Below are positions 36,348 through 48,696 of a stretch of 64,000 bases of DNA, one piece after another. Positions within the stretch are counted from its first letter, which is position 1. Each line of letters begins with the position of its first letter. This DNA comes from Dryomyza anilis (Eukaryota; Arthropoda; Insecta; Diptera; Dryomyzidae): NCBI GenBank assembly GCA_951804985.1, contig OX638133.1, positions 49,440,170 to 49,504,169 of the forward strand, in the 5' to 3' direction. The notes below the pieces were generated by a model. It searched no databases. It saw nothing but the letters and a program-made list of their open reading frames with translations, and had not been told where the DNA came from. The translations under genes were made by a program, and so were the position numbers.

Positions 36348-37612
36348 ACTACCCAATAAACATTTTTGTAAAGGTGTGCAGACTCAGATTTCTTAATAAG
36401 CTTACTAATCAAAAATTCACTACCATTTCGTAAATGATTTCAAATCACTTACTTTATATTTGTTAATAAGCTTATTAACAAAAAGAAACGTAATTAAAAA
36501 ACAAGTGTTTGTAAAAGGCGTCCGCTCAGACGTTCTATTTACCAACGGCTACGTAAAACGCCAAAACAAATTAAATGTAAACATCGAAGAATAGAGTGTT
36601 GTGTTTTGTGTGCAAATTTTGGGCATCATATTTGGAGAAAAACATGTAAGTACGGATGCATAATACCCAATAAGCAATGAGTTTAAGGTTAGATAAATTT
36701 GGAGAATTTTCTTTTACAACCAGTGTGGATGTAATATCATGATCAAGCCGAAGAAATGAATGTTATTCCAACGTTGGTTTTCGAAGTTAAAAAAACTTGA
36801 CACGAAATTCACTACACAAAATTACTCAGTGGAAACCCAGTGACGTGATAAATTAAATGTCAACAAGAAAATTTTTATTTTTTTCACCACTACATATGTG
36901 CCACTGCATTCGCACAATCAGTGATATCATTGTTTTTTGCTTGAATTAGCAAACAGACAAATCAATTAATATATAAGTGCAGGTCCAAACACGAAAGTCA
37001 TCCCGAGAATTCTACCGCACGGAAACTGCAGGATGAGCTGATATACAATGTAATGAAATATTAATATATTTTCATTTATACGCAGACAACATTAATATTT
37101 TACGTGAATATTATGGCAATGTTATACATCGCAGTGGCGCAATTGGATTCACTGGTTTGATCTTCGCGGATTGATCTCCACGTCGTGGATTTTACAAAAG
37201 AAGTTCCTGTACACTGTCACCGATGCAGGTGCTGTTGCAACTGTAAAATATACTTTAATTCCTTTTAATATGTAGTATTATAATAAATATGCGTTTTATT
37301 TTATCTTATATTTAAACTTTTAATTAGGGAAATATATGCGCTTGAATTCAAGTGTAATTTGAAGGTCGAATCACATTTTATTTATAGCTTTCAATTAAGT
37401 TAAACCTCGAATATATATTGAATCGGAATTCAAGTTTAGGTAAAGGCTAGATTCGATTGTATAAAAAGCTACCAGTTTTGCTGGAGAACGCTATGGTTTT
37501 CAAGCTTACAATTACAAAAAGTTGAACGCTTTTCTCCAGTGAAAGGTTCGATATCCATGTTCAATATACATTCGAAACTCACTTAATATCCAGGTTTTTG
37601 GTTTATTGGGTA
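36348..37612. mobile_element. Candidate DNA transposon with TACCCAATAAAC ends
   Basis: Left ACTACCCAATAAACA; right GGTTTATTGGGTA (37600-37612), inverted. A similar right-hand tip TGTTTGTTGGGTAGT occurs at about 55410-55425, next to the same AATAAGCTTAC repeats. The left 300 bp match 34084-34383. No target duplication could be fixed and no transposase is seen. The assignment as one mobile element is tentative. Confidence 0.45.
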
Positions 37613-37933
37613 ATTAGATAATCTCTTTAAAACGGAAGTAATCGATTAAAACGCAAAGAGAAGAAATTATTAGTTTATTAATATCCAAGAAAATTCGGGG
37701 AGATGCAGTGGGCAAAAATATTTTAAAAATATTTATTTAGCATGAAATACCCGATTGGATAAACGACAAATCGTTGATGTAATTTTCAAATACTTTTAAT
37801 ATTATTCGTGTGATTTTGTATTTAAAAATGGGCAATCATACGAAGATATTAAAATTGTTTGAAAATTGCGTCAACGATTGGGCGTTTATTCAGTCGTGTG
37901 ATTCGGGATTATTTTAGTATAGTTATTTAATGG

Positions 37934-38158
<225 letters not shown>

Positions 38159-40170
38159 GTTTGTTCGTTTGTACGTTTGTTCCGCTTCTCCGTCTAAACG
38201 GCTGATCCGATTAAAATTTTTACCACTGATGCGGTATGGTCTGGAAGGAATGATAGGCTGTATTGGACAAAGAGGCGTTGCACCTCCCATACAACCTAAA
38301 CTTTCAATACGATATAACTCGGCACTTTCACCAGCTACGAACATGAAACAAAAAACTCAAATACAAAAAAAAATTAAAAACAAAAAGCAAAAGCACAAAA
38401 CAAAACAAAAGCAAAAATACAAAAACAAAAGCAATCACGTTTTTTCCGCTTCTCCGTCTAAACGGCTGATCCGATTTTCTCGGTATGGTCTGGAAGGAAT
38501 GATAGGCTATATATGGGCGGGATTGGACAAAGAGGCGTGGCACCTCCCATGCAACTTAAACACGATATAACTTGGCACTTTCACCAGCTACGAACATGAA
38601 ACAAAAAACTCAAATACAAAAAAAAATTTAAAAACAAAAAAGCAAAAGCACAACACAAAACAAAACAAAAATACAAAAACAAAACCAATCACATAAAACC
38701 ACAATCCAAACTAAATGAAAAACAAAAAAAGGAAAGAAAAACAAACTCACCACACTAAAACTAACCAAACTAAAACTCACCACACTAAAATTCACCCTTA
38801 AATTAACCACACTAAAACCCTCCACACTATAATTCAACACACTAAAACTCACCACACTAAAATTCACCACACTAAAACTCACCACACTTAAACTCACCAC
38901 ACAAAAATTCAACACACTAAAACTCACCACACCAAAACTCACCACACTAAAACTCACCACATCAAAACTCACCACACTAAAACTCACCACACTAAAACTC
39001 ACCACACTAAAACTCACCACACTAAAACTCACCACACTAAAACTCACCACACTTAAACACACCACACTAAAACTCACCACACTAAAACTCACCACACTAA
39101 AATGCACCACACTAAAACTCACCGCACTAAAATGTCGCCACACTAAAACTCACCGCACTAAAATTCACCACACTAAAACTCACCACACAAAAATTCAACA
39201 CACTAAAATTCACCACACTTAAACTCACCACACTAAAATTTCACCACACTAAAACTCACCACACTAACACTCACTACACTAAAATTCCACCACATTAAAA
39301 TTCACCACTTTTAAACTCACCACATTAAAACTCACTACACTCAAATTTTGATACACTAAAACTCACCGCACTAAAACTCACCGCACTAAAATTCACCACA
39401 CTAAAACCCACCACACTATAATTAACCACACTAAAACTCATCACCCTAAAATTCACTACACTAAAACTCACCACAATAAAATTCATCACATTAAAATTCT
39501 TCACACTAAAACTCACCACAATAAAATTCACCACACTAAAACTCGCTACACTAAAACACGCCACACTAAAACACGCCACATTAAAATTCACCACACTAAA
39601 ACCCACCACACTATAATTGACCACACTAAAACTCATCACACTTATAAACACCACACTTAAACTCACCACACTCAAATTCACCACACTAAAACTCACCACA
39701 CTAAAACTCACCACACCAAAACTAACCACAATTAAACTCACCACTCCAAAATTCACCACATCTAAACTCACCACACCGAAACTTACTACATTAAAACCCA
39801 CCACACTAAAACTTCTACTGGGAAAAACTCTACGGGGAAGAATTCCACGGGAAAGAATTCTACCGGGAACAATTCTACCGGGATGAATTCTACGTTGAGA
39901 ATTCTACGGGAAAGCGTTCTATGTGGATTTTACGGGGAAGATTTCTACTGGGAATAATTCTGCGGAGAAGCGCAGAAAAAATTGTCTTTGAGAAAAGTTG
40001 TTTTGGCGGAGAATTATTTGGTTACCACATTTATAAAACCAATAAAAAAATTTCAACAGCTAAGCACGGGCCCCTCATATAAATAATAAAATGTTTTTTA
40101 TATTAATAAAATCGCTCCATATCTTTGAATTCAGAAAATCTTGGCACGAGTCGTGCACGGGTCCAGCTAG
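38159..40170 (+). mobile_element. Helentron-like element, about 2 kb
   Basis: Begins near TTTGTTCGTTTGTACGTTTG and ends with hairpin GCACGAGTCGTGC (40144-40156) plus ACGGGTCCAGCTAG, the same tip as the 378-bp copy at 28783-29160. A block with CTTCTCCGTCTAAACGGCTG and GTGGCACCTCCCAT occurs twice in tandem (from 38176 and from 38446), each followed by A-rich (CAAAA)n sequence. Then come a 15-bp minisatellite (38744-39813) and GAATTCTACGGGAA repeats (39815-39960). No coding capacity; the exact 5' base is uncertain because it lies against a microsatellite. Confidence 0.78.
38744..39813 (+). repeat. 15-bp minisatellite, about 70 copies
   Basis: Unit CACCACACTAAAACT with frequent single changes (ATT for ACT, TTAAA for CTAAA). 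The 15-bp period keeps reading frames open, giving spurious SVVSF-repeat proteins on the minus strand and TTLKL-repeat ones on the plus strand. Confidence 0.93.
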
Positions 40171-43100
40171 TATATTTATATTTATATTCATATTCATATT
40201 TATATTTATATTTATATTTATATTTATATTTATATTTATATTTATATTTATATTTATATTTATATTTATATTTATATTTATATTTATATTTATATTTATA
40301 TTTATATTTATATTTATATTTATATTTATATTTATATTTATATTTATATTTATATTTATATTTATATTTATATTTATATTTATATTTATATTTATATTTA
40401 TATTTATATTTATATTTATATTTATATTTATATTTATATTTATATTTATATTTATATTTATATTTATATTTATATTTATATTTATATTTATATTTATATT
40501 TATATTTATATTTATATTTATATTTATATTTATATTTATATTTATATTTATATTTATATTTATATTTATATTTATATTTATATTTATATTTATATTTATA
40601 TTTATATTTATATTTATATTTATATTTATATTTATATTTATATTTATATTTATATTTATATTTATATTTATATTTATATTTATATTTATATTTATATTTA
40701 TATTTATATTTATATTTATATTTATATTTATATTTATATTTATATTTATATTTATATTTATATTTATATTTATATTTATATTTATATTTATATTTATATT
40801 TATATTTATATTTATATTTATATTTATATTTATATTTATATTTATATTTATATTTATATTTATATTTATATTTATATTTATATTTATATTTATATTTATA
40901 TTTATATTTATATTTATATTTATATTTATATTTATATTTATATTTATATTTATATTTATATTTATATTTATATTTATATTTATATTTATATTTATATTTA
41001 TATTTATATTTATATTTATATTTATATTTATATTTATATTTATATTTATATTTATATTTATATTTATATTTATATTTATATTTATATTTATATTTATATT
41101 TATATTTATATTTATATTTATATTTATATTTATATTTATATTTATATTTATATTTATATTTATATTTATATTTATATTTATATTTATATTTATATTTATA
41201 TTTATATTTATATTTATATTTATATTTATATTTATATTTATATTTATATTTATATTTATATTTATATTTATATTTATATTTATATTTATATTTATATTTA
41301 TATTTATATTTATATTTATATTTATATTTATATTTATATTTATATTTATATTTATATTTATATTTATATTTATATTTATATTTATATTTATATTTATATT
41401 TATATTTATATTTATATTTATATTTATATTTATATTTATATTTATATTTATATTTATATTTATATTTATATTTATATTTATATTTATATTTATATTTATA
41501 TTTATATTTATATTTATATTTATATTTATATTTATATTTATATTTATATTTATATTTATATTTATATTTATATTTATATTTATATTTATATTTATATTTA
41601 TATTTATATTTATATTTATATTTATATTTATATTTATATTTATATTTATATTTATATTTATATTTATATTTATATTTATATTTATATTTATATTTATATT
41701 TATATTTATATTTATATTTATATTTATATTTATATTTATATTTATATTTATATTTATATTTATATTTATATTTATATTTATATTTATATTTATATTTATA
41801 TTTATATTTATATTTATATTTATATTTATATTTATATTTATATTTATATTTATATTTATATTTATATTTATATTTATATTTATATTTATATTTATATTTA
41901 TATTTATATTTATATTTATATTTATATTTATATTTATATTTATATTTATATTTATATTTATATTTATATTTATATTTATATTTATATTTATATTTATATT
42001 TATATTTATATTTATATTTATATTTATATTTATATTTATATTTATATTTATATTTATATTTATATTTATATTTATATTTATATTTATATTTATATTTATA
42101 TTTATATTTATATTTATATTTATATTTATATTTATATTTATATTTATATTTATATTTATATTTATATTTATATTTATATTTATATTTATATTTATATTTA
42201 TATTTATATTTATATTTATATTTATATTTATATTTATATTTATATTTATATTTATATTTATATTTATATTTATATTTATATTTATATTTATATTTATATT
42301 TATATTTATATTTATATTTATATTTATATTTATATTTATATTTATATTTATATTTATATTTATATTTATATTTATATTTATATTTATATTTATATTTATA
42401 TTTATATTTATATTTATATTTATATTTATATTTATATTTATATTTATATTTATATTTATATTTATATTTATATTTATATTTATATTTATATTTATATTTA
42501 TATTTATATTTATATTTATATTTATATTTATATTTATATTTATATTTATATTTATATTTATATTTATATTTATATTTATATTTATATTTATATTTATATT
42601 TATATTTATATTTATATTTATATTTATATTTATATTTATATTTATATTTATATTTATATTTATATTTATATTTATATTTATATTTATATTTATATTTATA
42701 TTTATATTTATATTTATATTTATATTTATATTTATATTTATATTTATATTTATATTTATATTTATATTTATATTTATATTTATATTTATATTTATATTTA
42801 TATTTATATTTATATTTATATTTATATTTATATTTATATTTATATTTATATTTATATTTATATTTATATTTATATTTATATTTATATTTATATTTATATT
42901 TATATTTATATTTATATTTATATTTATATTTATATTTATATTTATATTTATATTTATATTTATATTTATATTTATATTTATATTTATATTTATATTTATA
43001 TTTATATTTATATTTATATTTATATTTATATTTATATTTATATTTATATTTATATTTATATTTATATTTATATTTATATTTATATTTATATTTATATTTA

Positions 43101-45846
43101 TATTTATATTTATATTTATATTTATATTTATATTTATATTTATATTTATATTTATATTTATATTTATATTTATATTTATATTTATATTTATATTTATATT
43201 TATATTTATATTTATATTTATATTTATATTTATATTTATATTTATATTTATATTTATATTTATATTTATATTTATATTTATATTTATATTTATATTTATA
43301 TTTATATTTATATTTATATTTATATTTATATTTATATTTATATTTATATTTATATTTATATTTATATTTATATTTATATTTATATTTATATTTATATTTA
43401 TATTTATATTTATATTTATATTTATATTTATATTTATATTTATATTTATATTTATATTTATATTTATATTTATATTTATATTTATATTTATATTTATATT
43501 TATATTTATATTTATATTTATATTTATATTTATATTTATATTTATATTTATATTTATATTTATATTTATATTTATATTTATATTTATATTTATATTTATA
43601 TTTATATTTATATTTATATTTATATTTATATTTATATTTATATTTATATTTATATTTATATTTATATTTATATTTATATTTATATTTATATTTATATTTA
43701 TATTTATATTTATATTTATATTTATATTTATATTTATATTTATATTTATATTTATATTTATATTTATATTTATATTTATATTTATATTTATATTTATATT
43801 TATATTTATATTTATATTTATATTTATATTTATATTTATATTTATATTTATATTTATATTTATATTTATATTTATATTTATATTTATATTTATATTTATA
43901 TTTATATTTATATTTATATTTATATTTATATTTATATTTATATTTATATTTATATTTATATTTATATTTATATTTATATTTATATTTATATTTATATTTA
44001 TATTTATATTTATATTTATATTTATATTTATATTTATATTTATATTTATATTTATATTTATATTTATATTTATATTTATATTTATATTTATATTTATATT
44101 TATATTTATATTTATATTTATATTTATATTTATATTTATATTTATATTTATATTTATATTTATATTTATATTTATATTTATATTTATATTTATATTTATA
44201 TTTATATTTATATTTATATTTATATTTATATTTATATTTATATTTATATTTATATTTATATTTATATTTATATTTATATTTATATTTATATTTATATTTA
44301 TATTTATATTTATATTTATATTTATATTTATATTTATATTTATATTTATATTTATATTTATATTTATATTTATATTTATATTTATATTTATATTTATATT
44401 TATATTTATATTTATATTTATATTTATATTTATATTTATATTTATATTTATATTTATATTTATATTTATATTTATATTTATATTTATATTTATATTTATA
44501 TTTATATTTATATTTATATTTATATTTATATTTATATTTATATTTATATTTATATTTATATTTATATTTATATTTATATTTATATTTATATTTATATTTA
44601 TATTTATATTTATATTTATATTTATATTTATATTTATATTTATATTTATATTTATATTTATATTTATATTTATATTTATATTTATATTTATATTTATATT
44701 TATATTTATATTTATATTTATATTTATATTTATATTTATATTTATATTTATATTTATATTTATATTTATATTTATATTTATATTTATATTTATATTTATA
44801 TTTATATTTATATTTATATTTATATTTATATTTATATTTATATTTATATTTATATTTATATTTATATTTATATTTATATTTATATTTATATTTATATTTA
44901 TATTTATATTTATATTTATATTTATATTTATATTTATATTTATATTTATATTTATATTTATATTTATATTTATATTTATATTTATATTTATATTTATATT
45001 TATATTTATATTTATATTTATATTTATATTTATATTTATATTTATATTTATATTTATATTTATATTTATATTTATATTTATATTTATATTTATATTTATA
45101 TTTATATTTATATTTATATTTATATTTATATTTATATTTATATTTATATTTATATTTATATTTATATTTATATTTATATTTATATTTATATTTATATTTA
45201 TATTTATATTTATATTTATATTTATATTTATATTTATATTTATATTTATATTTATATTTATATTTATATTTATATTTATATTTATATTTATATTTATATT
45301 TATATTTATATTTATATTTATATTTATATTTATATTTATATTTATATTTATATTTATATTTATATTTATATTTATATTTATATTTATATTTATATTTATA
45401 TTTATATTTATATTTATATTTATATTTATATTTATATTTATATTTATATTTATATTTATATTTATATTTATATTTATATTTATATTTATATTTATATTTA
45501 TATTTATATTTATATTTATATTTATATTTATATTTATATTTATATTTATATTTATATTTATATTTATATTTATATTTATATTTATATTTATATTTATATT
45601 TATATTTATATTTATATTTATATTTATATTTATATTTATATTTATATTTATATTTATATTTATATTTATATTTATATTTATATTTATATTTATATTTATA
45701 TTTATATTTATATTTATATTTATATTTATATTTATATTTATATTTATATTTATATTTATATTTATATTTATATTTATATTTATATTTATATTTATATTTA
45801 TATTTATATTTATATTTATATTTATATTTATATTTATTTTTATATT

Positions 45847-45848
<2 letters not shown>
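40171..45848 (+). repeat. (TATATT)n hexanucleotide array, 5.7 kb
   Basis: About 945 copies of TATATT. The only variants I see are at the edges: two TTCATA units near 40186-40200 and a TTTT/TTTG change near 45837-45848. The interior appears completely homogeneous. It begins at the Helentron 3' tip CTAG. Two open frames of nearly 2,000 codons (IFIF and LYLY repeats) are translation artefacts. Confidence 0.97.

Positions 45849-45914
<66 letters not shown>
45849..45914. repeat. (TA)n microsatellite
   Basis: 66 bp of TA between the hexanucleotide array and the Gypsy 5' LTR. Confidence 0.95.
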
Positions 45915-45921
<7 letters not shown>

Positions 45922-46068
45922 TTACAATTCAGCGCACTAAGCATGTGTTAGAAAGAGACGGAAGATCATTCACTGAGGCAGTGTGCGAGAATGAGATGGA
46001 AGATCAGCGCATTAAAACACATGAGTGCGAATGAGATGCCAATAGCATACGTCATTCACGAAACGAGT

Positions 46069-46083
46069 AGAAGGTTCTCGAAA
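46069..46083 (+). promoter_or_regulatory. Heat-shock-element-like site in the LTR
   Basis: AGAAGGTTCTCGAAA: three contiguous, perfectly alternating nGAAn/nTTCn units, the consensus site for heat-shock factor trimers. Another GAA unit follows in phase at 46089-46093 (CGAAG) and another near 46101. It lies about 42 bp upstream of the TATA box. The same 15 bp occur at 51962-51976 in the 3' LTR. Confidence 0.7.
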
Positions 46084-46125
46084 CACGTCGAAGCTTGTCG
46101 GAACGTGTCGAACTGATGCATGCAG

Positions 46126-46133
46126 TATATAAG
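46126..46133 (+). promoter_or_regulatory. LTR TATA box
   Basis: TATATAAG, followed 20-35 bp later by CAGCAGTGCAGTTGTG, a likely start region. The arrangement is conserved in the 3' LTR (GCAGTATATAAGGGA from 52015). Confidence 0.7.
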
Positions 46134-46401
46134 GGAGCCGCATCTGAGGTACAGCAGTGCAGTTGTGATTTAACAGTGAACTATTGCGTCTCGTGAGTGA
46201 ACATTGTAAAGATAAATTGTAGTAATTCAGCAGTTGATATAAGTGATTATTCTTTAAGTTGTTATTTAAGTTAATAAAGTTAATTAATACTAGTTGAAAT
46301 AATACTAGTTAAAACCAAATATAAGTGCGTTTTTATTTTGTACACAATCCAGCGATACGAACTCGTAGAACAGTTTTACGTAGACTGAATTTTCGTAACA
46401 T

Positions 46402-46418
46402 TGGTGTCAGAAGTGGGA
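46402..46418 (+). other. Retrotransposon primer-binding site
   Basis: TGGTGTCAGAAGTGGGA, starting one base after the LTR end ACA. TGG is the complement of the tRNA CCA tail. The rest fits the 3' end of a leucine tRNA as I remember it; the tRNA identity should be checked. Confidence 0.75.
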
Positions 46419-46430
46419 TTGTGATACAAA

Positions 46431-47880
46431 ATGGTTAAATTCGATCAACTTAAAATCGACCAGCTAAAGAAGGAGCTGTCGATTCGTAATCTTGCAACTG
46501 CTGGTACGAAAGTAGAGCTACAAAAGCGTCTAATGGAAGAATTAGAGAACCAAGGCATTGACCTCGCAGAACACGAGTTTAAAGTAGAATCTGCACCAGC
46601 GTCATCGAAAAATGTGGACACGGAGCAAAAAGTACAGTCCCAAAGTTTTGATATAAGCCAGTGGCTCGGAGCAATACAACAACAGCTTCAAGAAAATTCC
46701 AGCAAAATGGAACAGAAACTTCTAGAAAATTCGACCAGAATGGAACAGAAATTTCAGGAAAATTCCAATCAGCTCAAATTAGTCATGAAGAAAGAACTTC
46801 TAGAAAATTCCAACAAAATGGAACAGAAACTTCAAGAAAATTCGAAACAGCAACTAGAAAGTTCAAATCAACTGCAAACCGAAATTAAGCAGCAGATGCA
46901 GGAGCATTCTACGCAACTTTTGGAAATTTCTAATACACTCCATAGCAAAGTGACGGAGCTAGAAACGCATGTAAATGTCTTGGAAGTGAACATTGATGAA
47001 AAATTAAAAGATTAGAAAACGGTATAGACAAAGAAATCCAGGAAATAAAAAAATATTTGCACGTGTTCCAGATAAATGGACCTACACAACATGTTTTTAG
47101 TGGTACGAGGCTAAAATCGCTGATTTACGATGGAACCACAGCGTTCAACATTTTCAAGCTGCAATTTGAGACCACGGCTGTAAGTAATCGATGGAATAAT
47201 GAGGACAGCGTAGCCGCACTTATCGTGGCGCTTAAAGGAGGCGCAGCCGAAGTATTGCAGACTGTTCCAGAAAGTGATCGAAACAGTTATTTAGCGGTTA
47301 TGGCTGCACTGCAGCGAAAATATAGCAGTGATCACATGAAACAGATATACCGAATGGAGCTGAAGGGCAGAATGCAACGAAATGGCGAAACTTTGCAGGC
47401 GTATGCAGCGGACGTCGAGAGGCTTGCGAATTTGTCGTATGCAGATTCAACGAGTGATTTCATAGAAAAGTGCAAGATCGAAGCGTTTGTTGATGGCATA
47501 CGCGATCAGGAGACAAACGTGCAACAGTGATTGCGCCCAAGGTAACATTTACGGAAACGGTTACCATAGCTCTAGCACAGGAGACAGCAAATGCGTTGTG
47601 CCGATCGGCTCCAAAGGCGCGTAGAATTGATGTGGAGAACGATGATTTATTTTAAGTAGTGTGCCAAGCAGTTAAAGCAGGCGTTAAAACCGAACACACA
47701 TCAGCCAACAAAGATACGCAATTCAAAGGTAAATGTTACAACTGTGATACATATGGGCATATGGCACGTGACTGTCGTAAAAAACGCAAACGCTCAATAA
47801 ATCATTCTGCAGATGAACCCAGACATAAAGAAAGACAGGATCATGTCCAAAATAACGTAAATTTTAATCAAGCTTTAAAC
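46431..47880 (+). pseudogene. Gypsy 1 gag: SAP domain, hendecad coiled coil, capsid, CCHC knuckle
   Basis: Starts ATG at 46431, 13 bp after the primer site. Residues 1-40 (FDQLKIDQLKKELSIRNLAT, then AGTKVELQKRL) fit a SAP helix-turn-helix DNA-binding motif. Residues about 80-150 contain 11-residue repeats of the form ENSxKMEQKLQ, a hendecad coiled coil. A TAG at 47013-47015 and a frame change lead to the capsid-like region 47057-47530 (YDGTTAFNIFKLQFE, YRMELKGRMQRNGETLQAYA). After another stop comes CYNCDTYGHMARDC, a CCHC knuckle that packages RNA (about 47735). At least two frameshifts. A SAP motif at the Gag N-terminus is not something I expect in the classical Drosophila Gypsy families. 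Confidence 0.82.
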
Positions 47881-47924
47881 TAAAACGAGTCAGTTCTGCG
47901 GGGCATGATCTGACTCCCATAACC

Positions 47925-48652
47925 GATTGCTCCAAATTCTCCATTTCACAAATTGCTCGAAAGTCGAATAGTTTAACTGTCAAGGAGCTAATTGATTGTG
48001 TAGCATATATGGTAACGTTGGATACAGGAGCTTTACACTCAATAATAAGAAGTAACCTTGTTAGGGACGAAATAGAGCCGCTTATCGGAATAAGATTGCA
48101 ACAGCGACAGGTGAAGAGGCTCCAATCAGAGGAAAAATTACCAAGGAAATCACTATTGGCACTACGACAGTTAAGCATGATTTTATAGTGGCGGAAATAG
48201 TAGACGAAATAATACTTGGCATGGACTTCATGATAAGAAACGGTTTCACACTAGATTTAACAAGGAAAATTTTGAGTTATGCCAACACGGAGATCCAACT
48301 AAACATTGATTGTGACCAATTCCCGAATATTAAACAAGTTATTGCTCATAAAAATAGAAAAATACCACCTAATTCAGAAGCAATTGTTTGGGCAAAATTA
48401 AATGGAGATTGTGGGATAAGAAAGTTGTGGGTTATAGAAGCGAATGATGAGCAAATAAGCAGAAGTAATATTGTTGTCGGAAGAACATTAGTAGAAGCGA
48501 CAAAAGACAAAGTTGTTCCAATAAGAGTTCTCAACATGGAAAACTCGTCCAAATTAATTAAAAAGGGAACAGTGATAGGCCAGTGTCAAGAAGCATCAGC
48601 GATTATAAATTGTGAGTCAAATCCATCAAGAGACTACACACATCGCAAATAA
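47925..48652 (+). pseudogene. Gypsy 1 protease
   Basis: Aspartic protease that matures Gag-Pol. TLDTGALHSII carries the catalytic Asp at 48021. After a frameshift the C-terminal half shows IILGMDFMIRNG (flap-distal ILG block). The following stretch to 48652 is the spacer to RT. No single frame covers the domain. Confidence 0.78.
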
Positions 48653-48696
48653 ACAAACAATCTACTCACAGGTTTATAAATGAGTGGACGAAGGAT

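Larger units (their letters stand above)
45926..46400 (+). mobile_element. Gypsy element 1, 5' LTR
   Basis: The left LTR, about 475 bp, shares its first 300 bp with 51814-52105. The right edge is fixed by the primer-binding site at 46402. The left edge is the start of shared sequence (AATTCAGCGCACTAAG) and could be off by a few bases. It contains a heat-shock-element-like site, a TATA box and an initiator-like CAGT region. Relative to the 3' LTR it lacks GCGCA near 45978. Confidence 0.85.

Noticed and set aside
38744..39813. Possible CRISPR-like array (short units repeated about 70 times)
   Set aside because: Units are contiguous with no unique spacers and lie in a eukaryotic rolling-circle element; it is a minisatellite.
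38628..39886. SVVSF-repeat and TTLKL-repeat open frames that resemble structural repeat proteins
   Set aside because: The 15-bp minisatellite keeps frames open by period; no start context, splice sites or flanking coding sequence.
40091..46034. Two overlapping open frames of about 1,950 codons (IFIF and LYLY repeats)
   Set aside because: They are translations of the (TATATT)n array; a 6-bp period with no stop in these frames stays open regardless of function.
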